Shown here: in pieces, positions 53,841 through 64,000 of the stretch
Layout: every line of letters starts with the position of its first letter
How positions within the stretch are numbered: position 1 is the stretch's first letter
NCBI GenBank assembly: GCA_037043455.1
Contig: JAWPHD010001806.1
Location: 1-64,000, forward strand
Source: Cyrtodaria siliqua
Taxonomy: Eukaryota; Mollusca; Bivalvia; Adapedonta; Hiatellidae
Length of the DNA stretch: 64,000 nucleotides
Reading direction: 5' to 3'
Position numbers and translations under genes: made by a program
The notes under the pieces: generated by a model
What the model was told of the DNA's origin: nothing
What the model saw: only the letters and a program-made list of their open reading frames with translations
The model's database searches: none

Positions 53841-54282
53841 ATAGTATATTATACAGGGTGGAGTCTTGGTGTGGAGTCTTGGAGTGGAGTGGAGTGAATC
53901 ATTGGAGTGACTTTGGAGTCACATTTTGGAGTGACCTTGGAGTCAAATTTGGAGTGAATATTTTGGAGTCAATTTTTGGAGTTTAAATCTGGAGTCTTAA
54001 TTTTCCTTACAATTAGTAACTTTTTAGAAACTATTACATATATTTGAGTTACTTCATTTGCACATGCAATTATTTATTAATTGATTAAATTTCTTCAAAA
54101 TGCATGTGTCTATTAAGCTACCGGCAATTATAACAACTAATTCCAAAACTTCACATCTAATGTTATCTTGGCACTGTTATTACATGTTCTAAATGAAAAA
54201 TCCATGTTTGTAGAACAGTTTATAGGCTGACATAGCTCTAAGTTCCCATAAAATTTAATGCTCTCTGTGGTACACTCATAGT

Positions 54283-54394
54283 CAGCTGTCCTTTGACATT
54301 AGTATGTGTTAACTGAATCTGACTGACATACTGGAACTCAGCTGTCGTTTGACATTAGTATGTGTTAACTGAATCTGACTGACATACTGGAACA
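54283..54394 (+). repeat. 56-bp direct duplication
   Basis: CAGCTGTCCTTTGACATTAG then 'tatgtgttaactgaatctgactgacatactggaact' occurs twice with one base difference. Near identity suggests a recent event. Confidence 0.85.
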
Positions 54395-55047
54395 CTGTAT
54401 ACCCACTGAATGTCAGACAATTTGACATCTGTAATGGGAGGCGAAAATGAGTCTTAATTGTCTTGCTGTATATTCATTTTAGCACATGCTTAGACTATCT
54501 CAGAAGAGAGATTAATAGAAATAAAACAAGCATATAAAACAAGCATTTTACCGTTATAGGCCATTTTCGGCCATTTTCGTTGTCCGAACCCAAGACAATG
54601 TATACATTATCTCTCAAAAGAGCAGCACACTAACTGATTCATATTGGGAGGGTGGTGGAAGCTTATTTTCACATGATTATCCTAAATTTTCGAATAAGAT
54701 CAGGTTATGATTCCTTTTTCATGTATTAAGTATATAGATGATCTTATATGAGTATTATTGTGTATTATGTGTTATAGTGTATTATTGATTTTATCCAAAG
54801 GATTTATACTCAGTTATGCATGTAAGTTTCTATATATCACAGAAGTAAATAAAAAATATCTAAGTCAATAAAAATATCTGTCCATCCATCCGCTCGCTCG
54901 TCCGCTCGCCTGTCTGTCTGTCGGGACACACTTTCGACGACACGTAATAATTTCACTTAAATTTGTGTTAATTTATCTCTTTATTGACTCCAAAATATTC
55001 ACTCCATTTTTGAAGTTAAGAACAAAAGAACAACAGTCGGACCTATA

Positions 55048-56167
55048 TACTGTGAAATCATTTTATTTCGTCGGGATTAAATTTCGCTATTCTTTCCAAA
55101 AAGACAGTTTCGAGGGGACGTAATTTCGCGCATTTCTGATTTTGGAAATATATTTGTTTTAAAAAAGGACTATGTTGAAACGCATTATCGATAAATTGGA
55201 CCCAGATTTGTAAGTGCAAAAACATCCCCAGGCTATAGATTGGCAGAGCTGTCTGGCGATTACGTCAGACCTGTTCTAATAGACAATTAACCCAGGTCAC
55301 CTAGCTAACACTAAAAACACCTACTCGGCGGGTGATGTGGTTTGATCTCCCGTTGTTTGTTTTTAATTTTTACCCATTGTTTGTTTGGGAAGGAAATGGC
55401 GGACACATGCGTCGATGTGTGTCAAATCTCTGATTTGATTGGCTAACAGCTATAATTAGCTCATGAATATTTATGAGTGAAAATGCGTCAATTAAGGGGT
55501 GTTAAAACAGGTAATTGACACGTTAAATTGTTTTGATTGCATGATAATAGTAGTAATTGATATTAAAACGTAGAGTGCTTGCATATGTGTGTCGTACTGT
55601 ATTGTGTTTTAAATGTTGCTATGCTAGCGTGTTTGTTGCTAGTATTTGTTTTTTGTTGATTAAATATATAAAAATCTGTACGTGTTATTGAAAATACCAA
55701 CAAGTATTTCACTTTGCAAAGTAAATTGCCGACCACTACAGGTCAGTACTCTGTATATGATGACAGCGATAACAAACCTTAAATATCATTCGTGAATGGA
55801 TTTATTATTCCGCTTGCGTAAACACAGGTGTGTCGACACATCGGCATACATACTGACATATTGAAAAGATTAAAACTAACAAGCATGTTTTTATTTTGTT
55901 AATGATAAACCTTTTACGTGCAACGAACGACCTGGTTCAATAAGTATGAAACTTATACTCATTGATAAAACTGCAATACATAACCGATCGGGAACAATGT
56001 TTTAATATAGTAGATATAAAAATCGAACAGGAAAAGCCTGTTTCGTACACATACTACTTAATTCAAACTCTGGACATTTATAACCGTGGGGATTTGATTT
56101 CGTGGTTTGGGTCAACCACGAAATACGCGAAATTAAATCCCCCACGAAATATAATGATTTCACAGTA
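55048..56167. mobile_element. Nested element with TACTGTGAAATCATT inverted ends
   Basis: Left TACTGTGAAATCATTTTATT then 'tcgtcgggattaaatttcgc' is mirrored by right 'gcgaaattaaatcccccacgaaatataatgatttcacagta', about 40 bases. 1.12 kb, no transposase. It sits wholly inside 53854-56291, so it is the younger insertion. The paired frames at 56002-56220 are by-products of the terminal repeat. Confidence 0.8.
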
Positions 56168-56339
56168 TTAGATTGTAAAAAGTTATTAATCGTACGGAAA
56201 AATAATTTGACTCCAGTCACTTCAAAATGCTACTCCAAGGTCACTCCATTATTCAATCCACTCCAAGACTCCACACCAAGACTCCACACTGAATTCAGGT
56301 GACAGTGAACATTAACTATTTTCAGAAACTGTTTATTCT

Positions 56340-56720
56340 AGTTGTTGAACAATATGTTATGAAAATATTATTTAAAGTAGCTATCCCGCCAACAACAGCC
56401 AAAATTTACGACATCAGTGTACACCATTTTTAAACCTATTGATGACGATATATAAATATATAACTTTCATATTTTGAGAAGTCAAACTCTATAGACACAA
56501 TATAAACGTCTTTAACCATGCAGCCAGACCAAATCCCAAAACTGGAGAGTCGAATTAAGAGTTACCACTCGTAATTCATTTTATGTATATTCAATCATGG
56601 GTATTTCAAGAACCCTGAATAAACCTATACTTTTAATCGGTACATTTATGTTATTATATGACCTGAACAACTGGACAGAGTTTTGTAATGTAATTTTTCC
56701 GTTATTTGGCGGGTTAGTTT
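56340..56720 (-). repeat. 'actaacctgccaaataatgg' repeat, copy 3
   Basis: Reverse-oriented copy of 42300-42690 with 'agctatcccgccaacaacagcc', 'ccccaaaactggag'-type and 'tatgacctgaacaactgga' segments. Uninterrupted. The 90-codon frame at 56597-56869 overlaps it. Confidence 0.75.
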
Positions 56721-56982
56721 CTTTAATAGAATCGGAGCTGATCGTTGTTGTGTCACATGATTTAACAATCTTAAATGGCTTCCAGGACCATTTATTAATG
56801 TTTAATGTTAAAGCTATAGGTCCTATACTTAAATCGCATGTGGCTAGGAAGGCGTGTCTTGACTCATAATTTCATGTTCAACAGCTCATAGCAAAATTGG
56901 GTATTTAAGCGATCAAGTTTAACACAGGTCATCATTTACTCTATAACCATTGATTTGTGCACAAAGGTAGAATAATAATTTA

Positions 56983-58855
56983 ACAAGAGGCCCAATAGGG
57001 CCTGTGGACGCTCTACTTGCTAACATGGCTCTTATAACATCAATGAAGCGAGAGACTGCCATTTATGTTTTTTGGAAAGTTTTGGGCAAAATACAGCTTA
57101 TCAACTAAATCAAGGACCATAACTAAAGAATCTGGTAAAGTTTGGTAAAGATCAGATGAAAAATGAAGGCCCTACCATATTAATGAGACAAAATATAGCA
57201 TTTTTAACTAAATCAAGAGCCATAACTACCCTGTTACTTGTCCGACTGGTCCAACATAGAGCTAAAAAAAATGTAAAAAAAATCAAAAAAAATAATATTT
57301 TGAAGAAAAAAAATTAAAAAATGTAAAAAAAAAAAAATGTAAAAAAAAATCAAAAACAAAAATTCAAATAATAATATAAAAAGAAGAAAGTCATAAAATC
57401 TGGTAAAGTTTGGCAAAGATCAGATGCAAAAAAAAGGCCCTATCATAAGACGAGGCAAATTATAGCATTTTTAACAAAACCAAGGGCCATAACTCGGCTG
57501 TTACTGGTCCGATCTGTCTGGTTTTCGAACTCGACCGAGCTTTTATTGACATTAACAATCTGATCAAGTTTGGTAAAGATCGGATAAAAAATAATCTTAA
57601 CGAAGCAAAATATAGCATTTTGAACTAAATCAAGGGCCATAACTCCGCTGTTACTGGTCCGATATGAATGGTTTTCGAACTTGTTTGAGCTTTCATTGAT
57701 ATTAACAATCTGATATAGATTGGTAAAGATCGGATGAACAATGAAGCCCATATCGTCTTAACTAGGCAAAATATAGCATTTTTAACTAAATCAAGGGCAA
57801 TAACTCCACTGTTAATGGTCCGATCTAGCTGGTTTTCAATCTTGTCCGAGCTTTCATTGATATTAACAATATTTGCAAGTTTGGTAAAGATCAAATAATA
57901 AATGAAGGTGCTAGAGTGTTCACAATGCTTAATATGGGATTTTTCAGCAAAACAAGGGCCATAACTCCTGTGAAATTATTTAAATCTTGCCGATTTTCGA
58001 ACTTGTTTGAGCTTTCATTGATATAAAGACACTGGCAAAGTTAAGTAAAGATCCGATTAATATTGAAGGCCCTAGAGTGTTCACAAGGCAGAAAATAGCA
58101 TTTTTCAGAAAAAACAAGGGCCATAACTACGGTGTTACTGATCCGATTTAGCTGGTTTTCGAACTTGTTCGAGCTTTCAATGATATTAACAATCTGTGAA
58201 AGTTTGGTAAAGATCAAATAATAAATGAAGGTGCTAGATTGTTCACAAGGCAGAAAATGGCATTTTTCAGAAAAAACAAGGGCCAGAACTCTGGTGTTAC
58301 TGAACCAATTCAGCTGATTTTCGAACTTGTCCAAGCTATATTTGGTATTAACAATATGTGCAAGTTTAGTAACAATCAAATAATAAATGAAGGTGCTAGA
58401 ACGTTCACAAGGCAGAAAATAGCAATTTTGAGAAAAAATACAAGGGCCATAACTCAGATGTTACTGATCCGATATGGCTGGTTTTCGAACTTGTCCAAGC
58501 TTTCATTGATATTAACAATATGTGCAATTTTGGTAAAGATCAAATAGTAAATGAAGGTGCTAGAGTGTTCACAAGGCTTAATATGGCATTTTTCAGCAAA
58601 TCAAGGGCCATAACTCCGGTGAAATTATTCCGATCTGGCTGGTTTTCAAACTTGTCCGAGCTTTCATTGATATAAAGACACTGGCAAAGTTTCGAAAAGA
58701 TTTGATTAATAATGAAGGCCCTAGAGTGTTCACAAGGCAAAAGTTAACGGACGATGGACGACGGACGGACGACGGACGGCGGACAACGGACGGACGGACG
58801 ACGGACAACACACCATCCCATAAGCTCTGCTGGCCTTCGGCCAGTCGAGCTAAAA
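56983..58855 (+). repeat. 'caagggccataactc' element, long tandem array
   Basis: Opens AACAAGAGGCCCAATAGGGC, then about ten diverged units of around 160 bp. Well-formed unit starts are near 57484, 57635, 57793, 57953, 58118, 58279, 58443 and 58604. It ends with 'aaaagttaacggacgatgga', a (GGAC)-rich run and 'gctggccttcggccagtcgagctaaaaa'. A-rich low complexity fills 57265-57365. All open frames here (for example 58239-58547, both strands) follow the unit period and are not genes. Shorter relative at 32365-33262. Confidence 0.85.
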
Positions 58856-59265
58856 ACAAGAAATGTCACTGTAAGTGACAATTAATGCCCCCACCCCCAC
58901 GAAGAGGTTTTGACCTTTGACCTCTAAGTGTGACATTGACCTTGGAGCCACGGACCTGGATTTTGCAAGTCGTCTTGTTGGGGTGAGCACTTGTGCTAAG
59001 TTATTTGAAAATCCGTCCATGAATGTCAGAGTTATTAACCGGACACGAAAGCACTTCTTTTTAACCTTTGACCTCTAAGTGTGACCTTGACCTTGGAGCC
59101 ACTGACCTGGATTTTGCGCCAGGTCGTCTTGTTGTGGTGAGCATTTGCGCCAAGTAATTTGAAAATCCGTCCAGGAATGTCAGAGTTATTGACGGACACG
59201 ATTGTATGGACGGACTGATGGACGGACGGTCTGACTATTATATGCCGCCCTTCTGGGCATAAAAA
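58856..59265 (+). mobile_element. Element with ~170-bp units, copy 2 (two units)
   Basis: Reverse-complement relative of 20221-21102. It opens AACAAGAAATGTCACTGTAA, has two units with 'tgaccttggagccac.gacctggattttgc' and 'aatttgaaaatccgtccatgaatgtcagagttatt', and ends 'tatgccgcccttctgggcataaaaa'. It abuts the preceding array without a gap. Confidence 0.8.
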
Positions 59266-59294
59266 GTTTGCAACTTTCTGGGCATAAAAAGTTT

Positions 59295-59366
59295 GCCACC
59301 CTCGATGCTAGAACCAACAACATTTTAATTTACAGGCAGGTGATCTATCCACCGAACTACGGTGAC
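59295..59366 (-). tRNA. tRNA-like relic (probable SINE head)
   Basis: 72 bases on the minus strand start GTCACC and end GGTGGC, which can pair as a 6-bp acceptor stem with one G-T pair. A D-arm/A-box-like TAGTTCGGTGGATAGA and a B-box-like TTGGTTCTAGCATC are present. The anticodon and T stems do not pair well, so it is a relic or SINE head and not a working tRNA. Confidence 0.35.
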
Positions 59367-60124
59367 TTCTTGAGAAAAAGGTATATTTATTTCCATTTAT
59401 TATGCAGCAAAACAACTGTTTTCAGAACTATTTTGGAGGCCGTAAACTGGTCGATGTTACCTGTTCAAAGATTAGATAAAAATGTGATATTTTACACATC
59501 AATTTCTGCCTTATATACCGACTTCTGAAACTACTTCATCTGTGACTCATTCATATTCATCAGTTGGAACTGCAGGGTTCAAATATAGTTTCTGTAGCTT
59601 TAACACCCGTTCAATTGATTACAGTTGCACAATACTGAGCTGTTTTTGTGTTTTTTAATAAAACAGACGAACTGAATGAGGTGCTGTTATACAGTAAGAA
59701 ACTGAGTAAATGAGTGTCAGTGGAAATTTCAAAACTTAAAATGTACACTTAAACTGCTGCCTTACCTTTTTTTCTAAATCGTAATTATTGTATTAGATCT
59801 TTTTTCAACAGATGATACAGAAATCCATTGAAATTCACCACAGTTGGTTTAAACAATTTTTTATTTTGTAATGTTCACATAGATATTATGTACAAATTAC
59901 AAATGACAATTTGTCATTACATTACTTCTAATTTTACTAACAAATATACTATTTTAACATGTAATGACTGTTTTGGGTATACAGTCATTATGATGTGTGG
60001 AGTATTTGCCATATATCAATCATAATGTTATTAAATCCTATGGGGCTTTCAGGCTTTGACAGTTTCTGTTTGTAGTACATTTTTTATTTGTATTATATGA
60101 ATGACTCTAGCAAAATGATATGAT
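59367..60124. other. Non-coding DNA, no gene seen
   Basis: Ordinary AT-rich sequence. No repeat or domain recognised. Confidence 0.45.
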
Positions 60125-60300
60125 TAAATAGAGATTATTTAACTGCTGGGATCAATTATAATGAAATCCTTCATGAGATGGTAGACGTGTGGTTCTTTTT
60201 ATGAACAAGAGCATATGTGAGTGAGTGAAAAAACAAAACACGTCTACCATCGAGTGAAGGATTTCCTATAATCGAACACAACAGTTAAATAATCTATTTA
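60125..60300. repeat. Foldback element, copy 4
   Basis: Left TAAATAGAGATTATTTAACT through 'gaaatccttcatgagatggtagacgtg' mirrors right 'cacgtctaccatcgagtgaaggatttc' through CAGTTAAATAATCTATTTA. The loop is about 60 bases. TAAATAGA/TCTATTTA ends as in copy 3. Confidence 0.85.
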
Positions 60301-60543
60301 TTACATTTTAAATCAGTTTATGCATGATTTTAACGAAATTATTCGCGTTATTGAACGTTATCGGCGGATGACGTCGAAATCAGCACCAATGTATTGACGT
60401 CTTAACTCAGCGTCACAGTTAGTTATTTTTGTGTTCGGAGTTAGTTAATAATATTTAGCGATTATGAATATTCTTTCACTGAGAAATCCCAAACTTTCAC
60501 CGATGAAAATGTAATAAAGTGATATTATCATTATAGTTTAAAA

Positions 60544-60704
60544 TAATAGATAGCAGATATTTGTTTGTTTTGAGTGAATATAGGATTTATTTTCATCTCG
60601 AAGTGAGAAAACTTATATTTTCACTTTAGCACGAGTGAAAATATTTGAGTTTTCTCACTTCGATATGAATATTCATGACAAACCAACAAATATTCTACTT
60701 ATTT
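60544..60704. repeat. Foldback element, copy 5
   Basis: Left 'aatagatagcagatatttgtttgtt' through AAGTGAGAAAACTTATATTT mirrors right 'agtgaaaatatttgagttttctcacttcg' through 'aaccaacaaatattctactt'. A half-arm relative lies at 24757-24781. Confidence 0.8.
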
Positions 60705-62900
60705 TTACTCACAACCTGGAAATTTATGCAGAAAAAAACAATGACGTCAACAACGTAAACAACGTCAACAGTTGCATGACTTCATTTTGAGTGAAAATAT
60801 ATTATATACATATTATATTTTCACATGTGAAATATAAACAATGAAAATAGAAGGTTTTATTTTAATAATAAAATCCACTATTTCACTGGAAAGTATAATA
60901 TACATTATAATAATGTGTACTTCTCCCCCTCCTTGCTTTTCGATTATTTTAAAATGTTAGATTATCAAAGACCTGTAATTTCTGATTGCATCAATTTATG
61001 AAAAAAATAAATTCAGAAAGGCAGTTATGCCTACTGCATGGGGAAATGCAAATTGTTTATCAATAAATTATAAGACTTGGACAATTTATTACTACTGTCC
61101 CTTTAAAACTGTATATTAAATCATTTTAGAATTATTTTACATTTAGAATTTTGTGATTCTTGATTTCTAGAAACTAATTACTCAGAGATACAATTAAAGT
61201 CTAAATCTGTTTCTCACAGCAATTTAAAGTTCTCCGGCCATGTTTTGTTTCATGAACATGCTTGTGTTTATTTAAATCGAAATCAATACACAACAATATA
61301 TATGTACAATTCACACATTGCAATATCTGTGAAAAACCAGAATAAGATTTTATTTGATGAAGTAGAAAGCTTTGAACAGGTAAATTAATCCACAGGTAAA
61401 TGTATTTATCAATTATCCGGCAATATTTGTGTAGCTGTACAATTCAGATTTGCCTCATTTCCCCGTGCAGTCACGCAGTGGTAAATGTAGTATCTACGTC
61501 ATGCAAATAATACTTATTTTTACATACAACTTAGTAGCAGTTTTTAATATATGTTTCTCTCCGAGACTTTCAAGAAATGTTCGTATGATGTTTAAGAGTT
61601 AAATTTGTTAACTGATAATACTAAAAAAGGGCTGCCATTCATCTTTAAAGACTCAAATCAGTTCTCAGAAGATTGACTGCATCTAATATATAAAGTGATG
61701 TCATAATACCAGGCTGTGATGTCATACAGTGATGTCATGATAGAAACAACTAAATACGAAATACGAATCAGAGTTTTCCTGGATGCAGGTTTTCTGTGTC
61801 TCTGACTCGTATTTTTAAATCTACTGCGTCCTCGGGACAAGCTCTCGTAAAATATCCATTTATGTATTTTTCTACGTCATGTGCACCAGCACGATCAATA
61901 TTATTCAGCTGCTGATTGTACTAGCTTATGAATTTTTCAAGCGTTTAATGGAAATGTACAGAAAAAAAACTGTTTTGCTTCGCTAATTTGTTTGTTCACT
62001 GCAAATATAACACACTTAAAAACACAACTAAACACAATCTTATTTTATTCTGATAAAAATGGCATATTGGAGCTTCAAGCGTGTGAGGGATTGACAATTG
62101 GTGTACCGCGTTTTCACATTTTTCAAAATGTCGAAATTGTTCGAAAACGTCTCTCTGCCACCAAAATAACAAAAGACAAAGCTGGAAAACTTCGGACTCC
62201 ACATGTCTTTAATAAAAGTAAGCCGGACAGAACATGCTAAGATATTGCTGGAAGCAGGAGTTCAATGCAATTTTTAACCGGGAAATATTGAAAAATCTCA
62301 TTTGAAACTACAGAGCTCTGAGTGACTTCTTGTTAAGAGTTATACCCCAAAATTTGTTATTTAAAAGTGGGACCCCAAAAATCAAGGTTGGGACCCCTAA
62401 ATATTTTTTCCAGGAATCCCTGGACCCTCAAATAAAAAGTCCTAGGGAAAACCCTGATGAATAAAGCATTCTGGTAAAAAGGTGCAGTAATAAACATCGG
62501 ACTAAGAAAACTGTTAATTCAGCAAGGTGGAGAAACTCAACCCATTCTCAGAACCTATTGAGTTTATATTTGATAAGAATCACAAAACTCTAAATATACA
62601 ATCATGAATTCTAAATTTATCTAATACACAAAATAATATAATCTCTACAGGTGCAAAGTGGCTTAGCATGCAAAAATACCATAATTATGGTTTCACCATT
62701 TTTGGAATTTAACTAGTGGTGAAAGAGGGCCTCAGGAGGTTCAACTGGGTAACATTGCCCTTAAAACAATTGAGATGAGATTATACATACGTATTCTGTC
62801 AATTAAGGTGAAAGAATCAAGCATTATTGTAATCTGCAAAGCTGAGAATTCAAGAAGACTTCTTTTTCCCGCTAATATCCTTGATGTTCAACTAGAACGT
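60705..62900. other. Non-coding DNA with a possible hAT-type end
   Basis: No gene recognised. An inverted pair AAATACGAATCAGAG / CTCTGACTCGTATTT is at 61753-61816. At 62385-62456 the sequence 'caggaatccctggaccctca' to 'cctagggaaaaccctg' resembles the right end of a CAGGGTTTTCCC-type element; a left partner was not found. Frames at 61992-62240 and its antisense are probably not genes. Confidence 0.4.
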
Positions 62901-62918
62901 TCTTAAATATACATTTGT

Positions 62919-63115
62919 TTGCTGTTTCCCGACCAAGGATTTTATAAGTGGGTAGGTAGGTAGGTGATTTTGTTTTTGTTGCCGAAGATAGTAAAAACCT
63001 TAAGAAATGAAATAAAAATATACTAAAGATAGTAAAAAAACCCAACTATGTTAAACAATTGTAATAAAAAGTTTTTGGTAGGGACTTTTTTTGTGGGTAG
63101 GTAGGGAAACAGCAA
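62919..63115. mobile_element. Short MITE with TTGCTGTTTCCC ends
   Basis: Left TTGCTGTTTCCCGACC pairs with right GGTAGGGAAACAGCAA, and inner GTGGGTAGGTAGG words occur near both ends in the same orientation. About 197 bp, no coding potential. Confidence 0.6.
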
Positions 63116-63171
63116 TTTCACTTTATAAAACAAATTATCATTCTCTCCAAAATGATGATAAATGTACACAA

Positions 63172-64000
63172 GGGATGTTCGAAAATTAATGCTTATTTGG
63201 TTAATACTTGCTTTATACTGATGAAAAACTAAACATATCTATTTCATTCCTTCAAAGTACTTCCCCTTGCTAGAAACACACAGTTTCAATCGATGAATCC
63301 ATTTCCGGAAAGCATCACGTTAGGCTGATTTTGGTATACTCTTGAGGCACTGGAAAACGGCTAAACCAAGAGCCTGCATTGGTTTATATTTATGACCAGA
63401 AAGAAATGTTCGCATGAGCGAGATCTGGCAAGTACGGGGATGGGGTAGGACAGTAACCTTTTCTGACTTTAAGTAAGAGGTAACAATGTGTGAGGTATGG
63501 GCTGGGGCATTGTCATGCAGAAGACGGACATTTCTGAATCCTGTGATTGGGCGCCTTTTTAAATAATATTTCTTCAGTTTTTTCAGTACAATAATACGGT
63601 AATGCCTTCCAGTCATGTTTTTTCCCTTTCTAACCGGAATTTGAATCGCCAAACCGTCACATATGAAAAAGATTGCATATAAAACTTTCTTTGCGCTCAT
63701 GGTTCGTTTGGCAACTGATGGCCTTCTGCATTCTTTACTTGCCCATTATGACTTTGTTACCCATTTTTCTGGTTCAAAATAGTGAACCCAGGTTTAGTCG
63801 CCAGTAACAACATTGGCAAACTGCTTTTTGTCAAACTTGGGAAACATTTTCAGCAGTTTTTTGGCTTAACACATGCCTTCTTCTGAGCCTCTGTTAAAAG
63901 GTGTGGTATCCACCGTGCAGAAATCTTTCTAACTTTTAAGATACACCTTAAAATGAAAGTGATACCCCTACCATACGAGCAATATCACGAACCATGTATC
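63172..64000 (-). mobile_element. Decayed mariner transposon, cut by the window edge
   Basis: The minus-strand transposase remnant begins beyond 64000. The left outer end near 63172 reads AAGGGATGTTCGAAAATTAA, which has the look of a mariner terminal repeat. The other end lies outside the window. Confidence 0.8.
63182..64000 (-). pseudogene. Mariner transposase remnant
   Basis: Minus-strand pieces, reading right to left: VTGD followed by a stop and TWVHYFEPEKWVTKS (around the first catalytic Asp), then MSAKKVLYAIFFICDGLAIQ and KKYYLKRRPITGFRNVRLL (start of the 126-codon frame 63320-63700), then the second catalytic Asp in LLHDNAPAHTSH. Beyond KVTVLPHPR the frame shifts. In the alternative frame the third acidic position of the D,D34D triad, normally Asp in a PDL.P.DF context, appears as Asn. 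The C-terminus is shifted again near 63320. With a stop, at least two frame changes and a lost catalytic residue, it is inactive. Confidence 0.85.

Larger units (their letters stand above)
53854..56291. mobile_element. 2.4-kb element with ~85-bp GGAGTCTTGG-rich inverted ends
   Basis: Left CAGGGTGGAGTCTTGGTGTG continues with many GGAGT words for about 150 bases; the right end is its mirror (CACTCC/GACTCC words, closing 'ccaagactccacactg'). The inverted match covers about 85 bases. The interior contains a 56-bp direct duplication (54283-54394), a 'tccatccatccgctcgctcg' run (54890) and a nested element (55048-56167). No transposase was recognised; the CAG(G/T)GTGG termini resemble hAT. No target duplication found. 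Confidence 0.75.

Noticed and set aside
57443..58859. Several 80-112-codon frames on both strands
   Set aside because: Repeated peptide phrases on both strands are produced by the ~160-bp tandem unit.

Overview
This window looks like AT-rich, repeat-dense nuclear DNA of a mollusc, most likely a bivalve. The signs are: a spliced eukaryotic exon; many tRNA-derived SINEs; LINE, mariner, hAT-like and Polinton-type relics; foldback elements; and tandem families built on the phrase 'caagggccataact' or ending in 'ggacggacg' runs, which I associate with bivalve genomes (from memory; species not determined). It is not a prokaryotic or organellar sequence, and no operon, CRISPR array or bacterial gene is present.

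Layout. 1-1291 is an extraordinary G/T-rich tract with no cytosine at all, ending abruptly at 1292. 1292-9100 is non-coding DNA with a recurring GATACTTACGTTACC motif, a CRE cluster, two foldbacks and a 21-bp minisatellite (about 7690-8190). 9100-11300 holds a hairpin element, a tRNA-derived SINE and a diverged large tandem duplication. 11383-12411 is a 1,029-bp non-autonomous hAT-like element with a clean 8-bp target duplication; a second copy sits at 26363-27431.

12775-21961 is the most gene-like block: a decayed Polinton/Maverick-like element. It keeps remnants of a type-B DNA polymerase, a capsid-like gene, a Cys-rich zinc protein and five further compactly packed genes on both strands. 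All but the small zinc protein carry clear stops, frameshifts or insertions, and that one has a probable frameshift near its start. At least four younger repeats are nested in the block.

22000-34000 is mostly repeats, but 29002-29162 (minus strand) is a clean internal exon of a SCYL2-like (SCY1-like pseudokinase 2) gene with consensus splice sites. It is the only host-gene exon I can recognise with confidence, and it implies very long introns filled with transposons. At 34644-35036 (plus) there is a THAP-domain first exon whose second zinc-ligand codon position reads TGA. A possible P2X7-like tail remnant lies opposite at about 36500-36740.

37000-64000 contains SINEs, a 46-48-bp minisatellite split by a 1.85-kb insertion (38266-40113), a LINE 3' fragment (41128-41796), a longer damaged EN+RT LINE (44712-47640), several CAGGG...CCCTG elements, nested inverted-repeat elements (53854-56291 enclosing 55048-56167), long tandem arrays (56983-59265) and a decayed mariner running off the right edge (63172-64000). 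Almost nothing here functions together as a pathway. The biological content is one host gene's introns plus layered generations of mobile elements.
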